The position numbers and the translations under genes were made by a program. Under the pieces are notes generated by a model. It made no database searches, was not told where the DNA came from, and was given only the letters and a program-made list of their open reading frames with translations. From positions 186,001-250,000 of the forward strand of contig NZ_CP017603.1 in NCBI RefSeq assembly GCF_001854185.1: DNA of 64,000 nt, written 5' to 3'. Below, one piece after another: positions 17,342-29,803 of the stretch. The stretch's first letter is position 1. Each line of letters starts with the position of its first letter. This DNA is from Clostridium formicaceticum. GTDB lineage: Bacteria; Bacillota; Clostridia; Peptostreptococcales; Natronincolaceae.

Positions 17342-17507
17342 ATCAATTACTCCTTTCGTCTATTGTTAATATAAACATATTATATATTAGTTTGTTATTA
17401 TAGTCAACCACCTAAGCTTTTTAAGTAATATAATTATATAAATTCCTAATAAAGTAATGGTTAGAATAGTTTGCTTCATTTTTCATTAAGGTAATCTAAA
17501 ATAAAAA

Positions 17508-17536
17508 ATTCTCCCAAACCTTTCGTCTGGGAGAAT
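17508..17536 (-). terminator. intrinsic terminator after AraC/GyrI regulator
   Basis: A 9-bp perfect stem, ATTCTCCCA and TGGGAGAAT, has an 11-base loop and, on the minus strand, a TTTTTTATTTTA tract. It lies 8 bases past the stop of the minus-strand regulator. Confidence 0.9.
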
Positions 17537-17543
17537 ATAAAAC

Positions 17544-18419
17544 TCATTTCTTTTTAATAACTGGTATCCATATTTCACTTTTACAATTTGGTGAAGTTAG
17601 ATCTTTCTCTTCGATCCACAGTATTTCTGGTCCCTCTGCCTGTTCATAGTTAGAGGATGGGAACCATTCGGAGTAGATTCGTCCCCATACATCCTGTAGG
17701 GATTCTGGGAAGGGCCCTTCTGCCGTAAACACAGCCCATGCTGAGGCAGGGACCTCAAGCTGTGTCAAGTTCCCTGGACACTCATTAGTTGTGGCAACGC
17801 CTATATAGTGATCTAAATCTCCCCTTTCCTCCATTCTACCCTCAGAGAAATTTGTGGATGCACTGATCAATCCCTGAGGTTCAACATTAGAAAGCTTTTT
17901 AAGTCTATCGATGATCTCCTCATTTAAACTCTCCCACATAGCTGCAATTTCTGGATTTACTCCATTAAAGATTAGGGGAACCCGCTTCATGATTCCAACA
18001 ATCCTAAATCCTTCTTTTTCTTCAATACGATAATTCATTTCATTATCTCCTCTAATTGATAATTGGAAGGTCATTCTTGGATAGGCTTTCAAGGGTTTAC
18101 CATTACTTCTAGCTTCCGATGGTGTTAAGCCATGTAAGCTTTGAAAAGCTCTAGTAAAGGAATCTGGTGAGCTATATCCGTATTTAATGGCTATATCAAT
18201 TACCCTTATATCACTATTGATTAACTCAAAGGCTGCAAGGGTAAGGCGTCTACGTCGAATGTATTCTGATAGCGTAACCCCTGCAAGAAAAGAAAACATT
18301 CTTTGAAAATGATATTCAGAACATAAAGCTATCCTTGCAACTTCTTTTAAGTCAATATCATTCGTAAGATTTTCTTCAATACAACTAAGTGCTTCGTTCA
18401 TTCTTTTAAGCGAATCCAT
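17544..18419 (-). CDS. AraC-family regulator with GyrI-like effector-binding domain
   Basis: The 291-residue protein has an N-terminal AraC DNA-binding domain ([20 protein letters not shown], then [20 protein letters not shown]) in the first 105 residues. A GyrI-like/AraC_E_bind domain follows (about 130-290; [15 protein letters not shown] and the C-terminal WIPVIKK). Such Rob/TipA-like proteins sense amphipathic or cationic compounds, often drugs. No obvious target gene lies next to it, but the macrolide-resistance genes begin about 430 bases upstream on the same strand. That link is speculative. Confidence 0.85.
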   Translation of the reverse strand: MDSLKRMNEALSCIEENLTNDIDLKEVARIALCSEYHFQRMFSFLAGVTLSEYIRRRRLTLAAFELINSDIRVIDIAIKYGYSSPDSFTRAFQSLHGLTPSEARSNGKPLKAYPRMTFQLSIRGDNEMNYRIEEKEGFRIVGIMKRVPLIFNGVNPEIAAMWESLNEEIIDRLKKLSNVEPQGLISASTNFSEGRMEERGDLDHYIGVATTNECPGNLTQLEVPASAWAVFTAEGPFPESLQDVWGRIYSEWFPSSNYEQAEGPEILWIEEKDLTSPNCKSEIWIPVIKKK

Positions 18420-18598
18420 TTTTATGACCTCCTCTTATCAATAGAATAGCAGAAACTAAAACTATCCATCCGACATTTCTTGCCCAGTTATGTAGGTTTA
18501 TTCTTTTAAATATCCATCAGCATTTAAATATTATATTAAGCAATCCAACCCATCTCCTGATGTTAGCTTTTCAATATTATTAAATATCTTTTCTTCCT

Positions 18599-18724
18599 TC
18601 TAGTTCCACCAAGGAATTCATACGCTACAATCTTTTCACTAGGTGTAACTCTTCCAATTTAGTTACTTCCCCACTCTATAAACCAAAGTTCTCCGTCTAT
18701 ACCTGAAACAATTGCGTGGATATT
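18599..18724 (-). pseudogene. virginiamycin-B-lyase-like (NHL/Vgb) repeat fragment
   Basis: One frame reads NIHAIVSGIDGELWFIEWGS, then N, an in-frame TAA, then IGRVTPSEKIVAYEF. It matches the Vgb/SMP-30 propeller repeat (I..GPDGNLWFTExGxNKIGRITPxGxIxEF) with the expected Lys codon changed to TAA. Only one repeat remains. True Vgb lyases inactivate streptogramin B, but many homologues do not, so a resistance origin is only a possibility. Confidence 0.55.
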
Positions 18725-18851
18725 CAACGCATAAAAGTAGGGAGTAGGCCCCCCTAATCCTCTCTTGAATTTAAGGGGAATTGTATACGGGGGGTCTCCC
18801 AAAGTTAACTTTTATAAAGATAAATTAAATCAATACATATCTATTTCCACC

Positions 18852-19760
18852 CTATATTTCATTCACCTCTAAGGTTTGTCTCGCCATCTCTTCATATTCC
18901 TCAAGGCCAGACCTGATAGCAAATTCAGCAATTGCAACTGCCTCCGCAGCAACTAATTCTATAATATGCTTTTTCATCTTTGGCCAAAAATATCCTCCAG
19001 CTTCTTTGTATGCATTTATAAGAGAATTCAATCCATCTTTTCCAAATAATTTATAATAAGCAGCAAAATCATTAGACATATCTGATACCTTTGCTTCAGT
19101 CCAATCAATTAACCCCGTTACATTTCCAGCTTTATCAACTAAGATATGTCCCGGATGCAGATCTCCGTGGATTAATCCCGTTTTCTTTGGCCACATCTCT
19201 TCATCATTCAACCATGCTTGCCATCGATTCCATAGAGCATCTCCTACTCCAAACCTTTCTCTCACGGCTTCCATGCGCTTTTTCATTGATTCTCTTGCTT
19301 CTTCTGGTGCATGCACAATTAATCCGGCTTCAATCGCCTTTTCTTTTGGAATACTATGCAATGATACCAGTGCTTTTCCTAGACTCCGATGAAAAACTTC
19401 TGGTATATTCTTTTCATCAAATACCCAAACATATCCTTGTATTTCAAGGTTTATTGCCCCCGCAGGTATACCATTTAATTTCTTGTAACCAATTAACTCA
19501 TCTGAATAAACAACCCAATTTGGAGCTTGAAATGTCGTACTACATTGATTGACAAGGTCTAGTATATTCTTCTCATCTTTTGTTTTGGAAATAACATCTT
19601 CACGTCTCGGAAAACGTAACACCCAATCATTGCCCTCTTGATCAGCAGCAAAAACAACTTGAAAATCAAGTCCTGATTCTTCAAATACGAAAGTATCCTC
19701 CTTCATATGCAAACCATGCTTTTTAGTTATTTCAATGACTTCTTTTTTTGTTTTACTCAT
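18852..19760 (-). CDS. mph: macrolide 2'-phosphotransferase (Mph family)
   Basis: The 302-residue protein aligns over its length with my memory of Mph enzymes: [61 protein letters not shown] and [18 protein letters not shown], then [10 protein letters not shown]. The HGDLH segment carries the catalytic Asp (Brenner motif), and DWTEA binds metal. Mph enzymes use a nucleoside triphosphate to phosphorylate the desosamine 2'-OH of macrolides and so inactivate them. The gene follows the MFS exporter by 53 bases, probably in one transcript. The type within Mph is not assigned. Confidence 0.92.
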   Translation of the reverse strand: MSKTKKEVIEITKKHGLHMKEDTFVFEESGLDFQVVFAADQEGNDWVLRFPRREDVISKTKDEKNILDLVNQCSTTFQAPNWVVYSDELIGYKKLNGIPAGAINLEIQGYVWVFDEKNIPEVFHRSLGKALVSLHSIPKEKAIEAGLIVHAPEEARESMKKRMEAVRERFGVGDALWNRWQAWLNDEEMWPKKTGLIHGDLHPGHILVDKAGNVTGLIDWTEAKVSDMSNDFAAYYKLFGKDGLNSLINAYKEAGGYFWPKMKKHIIELVAAEAVAIAEFAIRSGLEEYEEMARQTLEVNEI

Positions 19761-19813
19761 ATATCTTCACGTCCTTATCATCTTATTTTTATATTGATAC
19801 ATCTTTTTAAATA

Positions 19814-21088
19814 TTAATATGATCTTTGCATTTTGTAATCCTTTATTAACAAAGATATGAATACATTGCAAATCACGATCATCAATAGAACAGCCATCAA
19901 TACTGTCCAATGCATTTCAACCCATTCAAGAACAATTCCATATACTAACGCACCAAGGGGCATGCCCCCTCTAGAAATCATACTGACTAAAGAAAATACC
20001 CGAGACATATATTCATCTGGTGTTTCGCTTTGTATATAGGTTTGCATAGGAACAGATATAAATATGTTGGCAAAACTAAAAAGGCTTAGCACTCCTGCCA
20101 ATAAAACCAAGTATAGTATTGTATCATTTCCCAGCGCAGCTAAACTCTTTGGGAAAAGTAAAATAGAAAACATTAACATTGTTCCTAAAAGTATACCACT
20201 ACCAATTGTAAAGGGTTTTGTTATTTGCCCCTCTTTTCCAAACCAAGCTCCTACTACCACACTTCCTAGTAACGCACCTAATATAATGATTGTTTGTAAA
20301 TACCCATATTGAGTATCAGAATATTGTAAATTCGTCTTAAAAAACAATGGTAGAATAACACTAAAAATCGGTTGTAGGACAAAGTAGATCACTAAAAAGA
20401 AATAACACATATTACGAATAATCTTGTTTTTCATAATGAATTGAATACCTTCCAGTAGATCATTGACAATCCCCTTCATTCCCTCTGTTCTTTGACGTTT
20501 TACATGAACATACTGAATCATCATCTCACTGGCTCCCGACAAGAGAAATGAAATTCCATTAATCAAAAAAACTATCGTAATCCCGAAATTAGCGTACAAA
20601 ACTGTGCCTATCACTGGTCCTAGCAGAATTGATATACTCCTCATAGATGCAACGGTAGAATTGCTTTGTGTCAGCTCCTCTTTATCAACAAGTTGAGGTA
20701 ACATTCCCCTTGTAGCTGGTTCAAACAAACCGTTCAATAAGGAAATCACTGCCTGAACTATTAATAATAAAGAAATCCTCATGAACCCCCAATATGAGAA
20801 AAGTCCCAACGCTAATATGACACCTGCACTAATCAAGTCTGTTACTACCATAATCATTTTTCTATTCATCCTATCTCCAATAACTCCTGCAAAGGGATAG
20901 ATGATCAATGCTGGTAGCAGTGACAAGAAGGAAAATAGTCCAATTGTAGCTGCTGAGCCTCCAGCGTCTATAATATATAGTGGCATAATCATCATTTGTA
21001 CACTATTGCCTATATCAGATATCATTCTGCCAAGTAAGAACAATACGAAATTAGTATTTAAGATTTTCTTTTTCCCTTTTATTTTCAT
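19814..21088 (-). CDS. MFS drug exporter, macrolide-efflux (Mef) type
   Basis: The 424-residue protein has about 12 membrane helices and the Mef-like MFS_3 arrangement: NFVLFLLGRMISDIGNSVQM at the start, GVIGDRMNRKMIMVVTD between helices 2 and 3, and FEPATRGMLPQLV near 140. Such proteins expel macrolides or other drugs by proton antiport. An AGGAGCG ribosome site precedes the ATG. Its position between an ABC-F remnant with an attenuator and the mph gene strongly supports macrolide export, as in mef-containing resistance operons. Confidence 0.85.
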   Translation of the reverse strand: MKIKGKKKILNTNFVLFLLGRMISDIGNSVQMMIMPLYIIDAGGSAATIGLFSFLSLLPALIIYPFAGVIGDRMNRKMIMVVTDLISAGVILALGLFSYWGFMRISLLLIVQAVISLLNGLFEPATRGMLPQLVDKEELTQSNSTVASMRSISILLGPVIGTVLYANFGITIVFLINGISFLLSGASEMMIQYVHVKRQRTEGMKGIVNDLLEGIQFIMKNKIIRNMCYFFLVIYFVLQPIFSVILPLFFKTNLQYSDTQYGYLQTIIILGALLGSVVVGAWFGKEGQITKPFTIGSGILLGTMLMFSILLFPKSLAALGNDTILYLVLLAGVLSLFSFANIFISVPMQTYIQSETPDEYMSRVFSLVSMISRGGMPLGALVYGIVLEWVEMHWTVLMAVLLMIVICNVFISLLIKDYKMQRSY

Positions 21089-21134
21089 TACTTCGCTCCT
21101 GTCTTAAAAGCTGTACGGGTCTCCACTTGCTATT

Positions 21135-21303
21135 TTATTTGCACAATTTTTTGACCTTAATTTCATGAATTACATCAGCAACATTGTCAATTAGCCTTTT
21201 ATCATGACTGATAAATATAATTGTACCGGCATACTCCTTCATCAGCATCTCTAAAGCCTCAAGCTGATTAGATCCAAATAGTTGCTTGGTTCGTCCAAAG
21301 GAT
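21135..21303 (-). pseudogene. ABC-F ribosomal-protection protein, C-terminal remnant
   Basis: The end of an ABC-F gene remains: [10 protein letters not shown] (Walker B) in one frame, then after a frameshift [20 protein letters not shown] and [13 protein letters not shown], ending at TAA. The LDEPSN and ISHD motifs are typical of Msr/Lsa/Vga-type ABC-F proteins. About 55 codons of an expected roughly 500 remain. The leader promoter and attenuator upstream persist, so an internal deletion removed the gene body. It ends 47 bases before the exporter start. Confidence 0.75.
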
Positions 21304-21367
21304 TACATGAAAATATAATACATATTGTCCTCCTCTTTCTTACTTGTTTTTTTATCCAATTAAAAAA

Positions 21368-21388
21368 GCACAGGTTGGCTACCTGTGC
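21368..21388 (-). promoter_or_regulatory. attenuator/terminator hairpin in the ABC-F leader
   Basis: An 8-bp stem, GCACAGGT and ACCTGTGC, with a 5-base loop is followed on the minus strand by a T6 tract (21362-21367). It lies between the promoter at 21454-21482 and the ABC-F remnant. A three-codon frame ATG-CAC-AGG-TAG overlaps the 5' arm but has no visible ribosome site. Antibiotic-responsive attenuators of this layout are known for ABC-F genes of Firmicutes. A second imperfect hairpin (GAACAACTTG with CAAGTGGTTC) lies upstream and could act as anti-structure. Confidence 0.75.
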
Positions 21389-21453
21389 ATTGAGTAAACG
21401 GATAATATATAACAAAATAGGAACCACTTGCCTCGTTATAAAAACAAGTTGTT

Positions 21454-21482
21454 CTTATATATTAGATGTATGGTCATTTCAA
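21454..21482 (-). promoter_or_regulatory. sigma-A-type promoter of the macrolide-resistance transcript
   Basis: On the minus strand TTGAAA and TATAAG are separated by exactly 17 bases. Transcription would start near 21447, leaving a leader of about 145 bases with the attenuator before the ABC-F remnant, the exporter and mph. Confidence 0.7.
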
Positions 21483-22014
21483 GAAAATTTTTCAATAGAA
21501 TTTTTAAATAAGCAAAAAACAAGTACTATTATTCTTTATACAGATACATACTTGCTAAACTTAATAAATCTGCAGTTAAACAAGCATGCAAAAATAGTCA
21601 TAGTTTTAGGCTTATTGATATTATAATAGTGAAATTTCTTATTGATTCTAATTCTATTTTTAGGCATGCAAAAAGAGGGTAGATTTCTCCCTCCTTCTTA
21701 ACGTTTTATATAAATTTATTCATCGTTAATAAGGTTTTCTTAAAAACAGGCAGACCAATCCCGATTACTCTACACATAGGTAGATCCTTTAAGCACTATT
21801 CAATTAGTTACATAAAGTATAAAATCGAGATCTAAATATTCCACACATTTTTAAGCAATCCTCCATTCTTTTCAAATCATTAATATAATAACATATATAT
21901 TTGACTTTTGCAAACATAAATATTAAAATGTATGTGCCAAGTATAAGCTTTAATGCAATAATCTTTGCTAAATTTGCAGCTTCTTTTTCACTTCAGCTCT
22001 TTCTGCCTTTCATT
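21483..22014. other. intergenic stretch with no recognised gene
   Basis: This AT-rich spacer lies between the resistance transcript and a PPTase relic. It has a small GAGGG/CCCTC hairpin near 21677-21695. An open plus-strand frame across the resistance leader (21282-21626) has no ribosome site or family resemblance and is not called. I see nothing else. Confidence 0.4.
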
Positions 22015-22128
22015 CTACTGGAAAAAATGACTTAAATTGAAAATGCATTCTAAATCTTTAAGATAGGGCTTACCATATTGGTTATACTCAAAAATCGGCT
22101 TTTGCCTAATCTTTATATTCTCATTCTT
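22015..22128 (-). pseudogene. Sfp-type 4'-phosphopantetheinyl transferase fragment
   Basis: A short frame reads KPIFEYNQYGKPYLKDLECI followed by FNLSHFF and a stop. It resembles the GKPYL...FNxSHS motif of Sfp/AcpT phosphopantetheinyl transferases. The remaining domains are absent, so this is only a relic. Confidence 0.45.
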
Positions 22129-22133
22129 TAATT

Positions 22134-23072
22134 CTAAATATTGTCTTTCAAAAGCTCCTCCATGTTTATTGCATTTTTTGCCTCATCTGGAATCTCAATT
22201 TTATCAATAGCTCCAAAATTCCTATAAGAAAGCTCTGATTCATGTACTCTTATATCAGTATACTCACCAATGTCTGTAGTAAGTTTATATTTGAAATAGG
22301 ACTTTGTAGGAAGGTAAGTCTCTTTATCAATCCAAATTTTATAATTCGGTTCAGAAAGCTGGATATCATCAAGAGCTGCATCTATATCCTCATAGATAGC
22401 CGTATCATAACCCAATATATCCTCCATAATTCTTCTTATAAATTCATCTTCATCATTTTGCAGAGATAATATGTAATGTTGCTCATCTGTTTCTAAAACA
22501 GCTTCTCTAGCTAAATCATTCTCTAATAGGTTTAGGAAATACATAGGATTGCTTCGCTTATTTATACTCTCAAGGTTCTCCCAATCTATATCTATCTCTC
22601 TAAGATCCTGAACAGCCCAGGCACCCCAGGATGAGAAATATGAGTATTGTTTCCCTTCCAACATATATATTTTTAATTCTATACTGTTACTGTCTAAATC
22701 TGTGGCTGGTGACTCAAGTGCATCCTGCTGATCAAGTACATTCATTTTCATAATCATTTCTAAGGATAAAGGTTTTTGTATTAATTTACCTCTTATAAGA
22801 GTTTCTGTTTCTGACTTTTCAATGGAGTTTGATTCTTCATCTAAAATACCCCCTTCTGAAGGGTTTGGAGGTAGTACCATTTGTATAAACTCTTTAGATG
22901 CAATCTCATAATCATAAGAATTAGCAGCTTTCACAGCGTCTAAGGACTTATTATAAATATCCGTTGTTTCCAACGCTTCGTTAGTTACATCTGTAATTGT
23001 ACACCCTACAAATAAAATTAATATAAAAAAACAAAATACAACAAAAAATATTTTTTTTATTAAACTCTTCAT
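22134..23072 (-). CDS. lipoprotein of unknown function (DUF6612-like)
   Basis: The 312-residue protein starts at an ATG with GGAG upstream and has a lysine-rich, hydrophobic signal peptide ending in the lipobox LFVGC. The mature part (AVKAANSYDYEIASKEFIQM, later NYKIWIDKETYLPTKSYFKY) resembles the LolA/LppX-like fold of DUF6612 lipoproteins, in which a half-barrel binds a hydrophobic ligand. A start further upstream (23165) would spoil the signal peptide. The neighbours are pseudogenes, so context gives no function. Confidence 0.72.
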   Translation of the reverse strand: MKSLIKKIFFVVFCFFILILFVGCTITDVTNEALETTDIYNKSLDAVKAANSYDYEIASKEFIQMVLPPNPSEGGILDEESNSIEKSETETLIRGKLIQKPLSLEMIMKMNVLDQQDALESPATDLDSNSIELKIYMLEGKQYSYFSSWGAWAVQDLREIDIDWENLESINKRSNPMYFLNLLENDLAREAVLETDEQHYILSLQNDEDEFIRRIMEDILGYDTAIYEDIDAALDDIQLSEPNYKIWIDKETYLPTKSYFKYKLTTDIGEYTDIRVHESELSYRNFGAIDKIEIPDEAKNAINMEELLKDNI

Positions 23073-23187
23073 AGCAAATCTCCTCGCATATTTTTTATAT
23101 TCAATTGGTAAATTCAAACAGTTTTTCAACGGATGTGTTAAATACACTGTCATTGGTATGACCAAAACGCCCTTTGGCTTTGTCTTG

Positions 23188-23875
23188 CTATAACTCTCTA
23201 TCCCTAGCTTTCCTAAGCAAATATCTTTTTTTATACTTTATACCAGTATATTTCCCTGTTTTTTTATGATAGTATAATTAACTACTCCTCCAATAGCCCC
23301 AACAACTGGAATGCCTTGGACAAATTTTCCTACTAGCATTGCCTCCGCTAAAACCTCAGCCGTCTCTGCCATTTGTGCTTTTAAATCTATTTCAGTTTCC
23401 ATCTGTTGATCCATTCGATTACCCAGGCGATTTATCTGTTCATTGAATTTTTTTTGTTTTTCTCCCTGAGACATCGCCCCACAAATCATAAGGAGAATGT
23501 ATTCCTTTTCTTCATCACTTTTATAATCATACTATAACTAAGGGCTACTTCATAAATAGTCCTCATAATCACTGCTATAAAAAGAGGGATATCTGGTAAA
23601 CCAATGCCAAGAAAGCCCAGTACCCCTCCTTCTAAAACTGTAAAGGAAGTGTTTAGCATTTTAGCATAGTTGGCTTGTTTATCTAGTCTTTTAATATACT
23701 TTTTACTTAAATCTTTATCAATTGCACAGTTATTTAAATCATATTCCAGCTTGATTCGATCTTTTTTATAGGTTTTTTCAATATATACTTCTCCTTTTTC
23801 AAAGACCAATTGAAAACCCTTTGAAAAAGCATTTTCTAAGGTTAATTTTAGCTTGTCTGGTATTTTCTCTTGAAT
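23188..23875 (-). pseudogene. EcsC family protein gene, broken by frameshifts
   Basis: Three overlapping frames together give an EcsC-like protein: KIPDKLKLTLENAFSKGFQL, then LDKQANYAKMLNTSFTVLEG and FLGIGLPDIPLFIAVIM, a shift near 23490, then ICGAMSQGEKQKKFNEQINR and VQGIPVVGAIGGVVNY, and a second shift near 23250 into KYTGIKYKKRYLLRKARDRE. The ends and order match EcsC, a membrane-associated family linked to ABC exporter function in Bacillus. Two frameshifts make it a pseudogene unless they are sequence errors. Confidence 0.7.
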
Positions 23876-24400
23876 CTGTTAACTTTTCAGAAATGTTATT
23901 GCATAGGTCAAATTTAGTCAGTACTATAACTGGACTTGCTCCACTATCCCAAGTAATACCAAGGTAACGCTCTATTCTACGAAGATTAAAATCATTATTA
24001 AGGGACATACAGATAAAAACAGTATCTATATTTGAAGCCACAATCTGTTTATCATTTGCAGTCCAGCAGCTTTTCTAATAAAAGCACTTTTTCTTGTTAG
24101 AATATGATGAATAATTGCATTCCCACTTTTATCAGTAACTCGATCCATCATAACAAAATCTCCCACAGCAGGATAATTAGATACAGTTTTTATATTGGAA
24201 CGAAACTTTCCAGATACTTCTGCATTATACGCTTATTGTATTACAATTGAAACGCTTTGTAAATCTGAAGGCATCCGCTCATCAAGGAAGTCTAGCCAAA
24301 GTCGACTTTGAGTTTTCCATCTTATCCTATACTCTTTGTAAATTAGCCGTAGACCGATTGAATAACTCTAAGCATATTGTTGCTTGAATTTTTTAAAAAT
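23876..24400 (-). pseudogene. RsgA-like ribosome-associated GTPase, N-terminal remnant
   Basis: Shifted frames read KFKQQYA, AEVSGKFRSNIKTVSNYPAV followed by GDFVMMDRV, RKSAFIRKAAG, and ASNIDTVFICMSLNNDFNLR then VIVLTKFDLC. This is the OB-fold and first GTPase motifs (TKxDL) of RsgA/YloQ, which matures the small ribosomal subunit. The rest of the GTPase domain and the zinc domain are missing and it abuts the EcsC relic. An intact copy presumably exists elsewhere. Confidence 0.65.
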
Positions 24401-24486
24401 GTTATGTGAAACTTTGGAGGACTAATCTTTAGCTATTGACAACATTGCGAAATTGTCTCATGCAATTATTTTTTCCTTCTGAGAAA

Positions 24487-24505
24487 GCGGCCCTGATTGG
24501 GCCGC
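24487..24505 (-). terminator. GC-rich terminator hairpin after rifampin phosphotransferase
   Basis: A perfect 7-bp stem, GCGGCCC and GGGCCGC, with a 5-base loop lies 57 bases past the stop of the minus-strand phosphotransferase gene. It is unusually GC-rich for this window. The T-tract is short on the minus strand (TTTCTC). Confidence 0.7.
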
Positions 24506-24561
24506 CTTCCTAGTTTTCATCTCTTATTTAGCTCCCCAGAAAGAAGACAACAGCTTCCCCA

Positions 24562-27812
<3,251 letters not shown>

Positions 27813-28228
27813 ATGAAAATGAACAGCATAAACTTAATGAAAACCAACATGATAAACATATTACTTGGGACAAAAAGCTACGATAGACCAAGGATGAATC
27901 GTTTTCCTCAGCCTGACTTTACTAAATTCGATTGTTGCACAAAAAGGCTCCAGCCATGAGTGAAGAAGAATACCGAAAAGCTATCATAGCAAATGCCACC
28001 AATAAGTTTACCGGTAAAGGCAGAGTGACTTTTGCAGAGTTCAAAGATGCAAGTAATAATGTTATAGGACACTATTCACAAAATAACGGTTGGACAATGG
28101 TTATGTCAAAAGCCGAAATGAAGCAGAGACTACCGGTCCATCCGGAAGCTCATTCAGCGTATCTGTTTGATCTGAACCAACGACGGGAGCGCGACGGCCG
28201 CAAACAGCTGTTACGCTCCATATATTAA
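27813..28228 (+). pseudogene. small unknown gene, probably frameshifted
   Basis: After AAGGAGTGT an ATG opens a 47-codon frame (MNSINLMKTNMINILLG, then RPRMNRFPQPDFTKFD) that stops at 27959. An overlapping second frame continues from about 27932: APAMSEEEYRKAIIANATNK, VTFAEFKDASNNVIGHYSQN and NQRRERDGRKQLLRS, to 28228. The second part looks like real, charged protein. The two together would be about 135 residues. I do not recognise the family. Alternatively the second frame is a separate small gene starting at ATG 27956. Confidence 0.45.
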
Positions 28229-28297
28229 GAAGGGAAGACACGACCTTTTTTTACATCTTTAACGTCCACCGAAGATTCCTCCGCGGCACGGGATTCA

Positions 28298-29803
28298 TTA
28301 CTTTGTACTATCATTGATATAATTTCCTAGTGCCTTTTCCCAATTCTCTACATAGTACCCAGTTGCCCATTCTGCCATAACAACAGTTTCTCCTTTTTTT
28401 AAGGGAATCTTCCCTAATGGTTCCTGTTGAAGTCTCTGCTCTTCAATACCAAATACAATAATCTCATTTTTTGTCACCACTAAGGCAATGTCTTTATTAG
28501 GTGAAGTATATAAATCAATAGCAGTAGGAATTTTATCCTTCACCGTTGTCCAAGGAATAGCTAATTCATCATAAAAAACCAATTCTGCTGGAGGAATAAG
28601 GTTAATATTATAGTCTTCTACAATTAACTTATTATCTTCAAAATACCCAACTCTTCCCTTTAAAAACCAATGCCCGAGTCTTCTTTCCAATCCATAGTTT
28701 TCATTTTCCTCTATCCTTTGCAATAAAGAATTATGTTTTTTTCCCCCTAGCACTTTCATTCTCCCATTTTCTATTGATTCTATACCTGCTGCTCCCAATA
28801 AATCTAATATATTTACTCTCTTTATATTAGGAAGACTATCAATAACCAAAATATGCAGCCCTTCTTTTTCTACTATCTTCTCTCCTTCATGAATTCTAAA
28901 GCTTTTTTCCCCTATAGACACATAGTCATTGCTAATATAGTTGATTGTTCTATATATGGCTTTTTCTTCTTGTCCTAGGTTGGATAATTGTTGATTTACT
29001 TCTTCTATCTGATTTTTTCCCTTAGTTAAAATATTGTAGGCAACTAAAGCGTCTTCATGCTTATTTCCCTCAAGTATTTCTTTTACCTCCATTTTCCAAA
29101 AACCATTTCTTCTCGGGAAAAAAATATCTTTCGTCTCTAAAACAGGATGTAATTTTTTATTTTCCGAAGCGATCCAAAGTGTCCTATAAGATTGAGCCTG
29201 TATATTGCTCTCATTTCCCTCTGTTGTCTGTCGAAGACCTACCAATACCCCTGTACGGAGTAATTCATCTTGAGGAAAACTTTTTACCCTTTCTCTCCAA
29301 AAATTTTCTTCCTTCAGCTGTTTCAACAATTCTTCATTCACTTCATTAGAAACTTTTTTCAATAGGAAACTGTCATTATAAATTTTGAGTATTAACTCTG
29401 CATTCTCTTCTTTTAAAACTTCACAGAAAAAAACACCTTGGTCAGTAGCCATAATTACTTCAATCTCCTCTCCTGAAAAAACGAATCCCTCAGGAAAAGC
29501 TTTATAATGATAAAGAAGGTATTCCTCCGCAATTACTCGCTTCACTTGATACCCTACATCCGTAATTAAATAATCTCCTATCATTGCATATTCATTGGAA
29601 AACATAATCGTTTTTCCTATCCACTCTTCTTCATTGGCAGAAGATTGATGTAATACAGCAGCAACCTCCCAAGTTCCTTGAATTAAAATGTCAATATTTT
29701 TTGGAGGTACAACTTGTAGACTAGGATCATTGGTTATACTAGTGCAAGCAATAGAGCTAAAAATTATGACCACCAAGATACATATAAGTTTGATGTATTT
29801 CAA
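28298..29803 (-). CDS. lipoprotein of unknown function linked to a two-component system
   Basis: The 501-residue protein starts at TTG immediately after the kinase stop, with GGAGGTGG as ribosome site, so translation is coupled. The signal peptide ends in the lipobox SSIAC. The mature part is mostly beta-rich with no motif I recognise (for example ILIQGTWEVAAVLHQ near 38-52). It is the third gene of an operon with a PhoB-like regulator and kinase, so it may be an output or an accessory sensor at the cell surface. That role is inference. Confidence 0.7.
   Translation of the reverse strand: MKYIKLICILVVIIFSSIACTSITNDPSLQVVPPKNIDILIQGTWEVAAVLHQSSANEEEWIGKTIMFSNEYAMIGDYLITDVGYQVKRVIAEEYLLYHYKAFPEGFVFSGEEIEVIMATDQGVFFCEVLKEENAELILKIYNDSFLLKKVSNEVNEELLKQLKEENFWRERVKSFPQDELLRTGVLVGLRQTTEGNESNIQAQSYRTLWIASENKKLHPVLETKDIFFPRRNGFWKMEVKEILEGNKHEDALVAYNILTKGKNQIEEVNQQLSNLGQEEKAIYRTINYISNDYVSIGEKSFRIHEGEKIVEKEGLHILVIDSLPNIKRVNILDLLGAAGIESIENGRMKVLGGKKHNSLLQRIEENENYGLERRLGHWFLKGRVGYFEDNKLIVEDYNINLIPPAELVFYDELAIPWTTVKDKIPTAIDLYTSPNKDIALVVTKNEIIVFGIEEQRLQQEPLGKIPLKKGETVVMAEWATGYYVENWEKALGNYINDSTK

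Noticed and set aside
21282-21626. 114-codon plus-strand frame across the macrolide leader
   Set aside because: It runs through the promoter and attenuator on the opposite strand, lacks a ribosome site and resembles no family.
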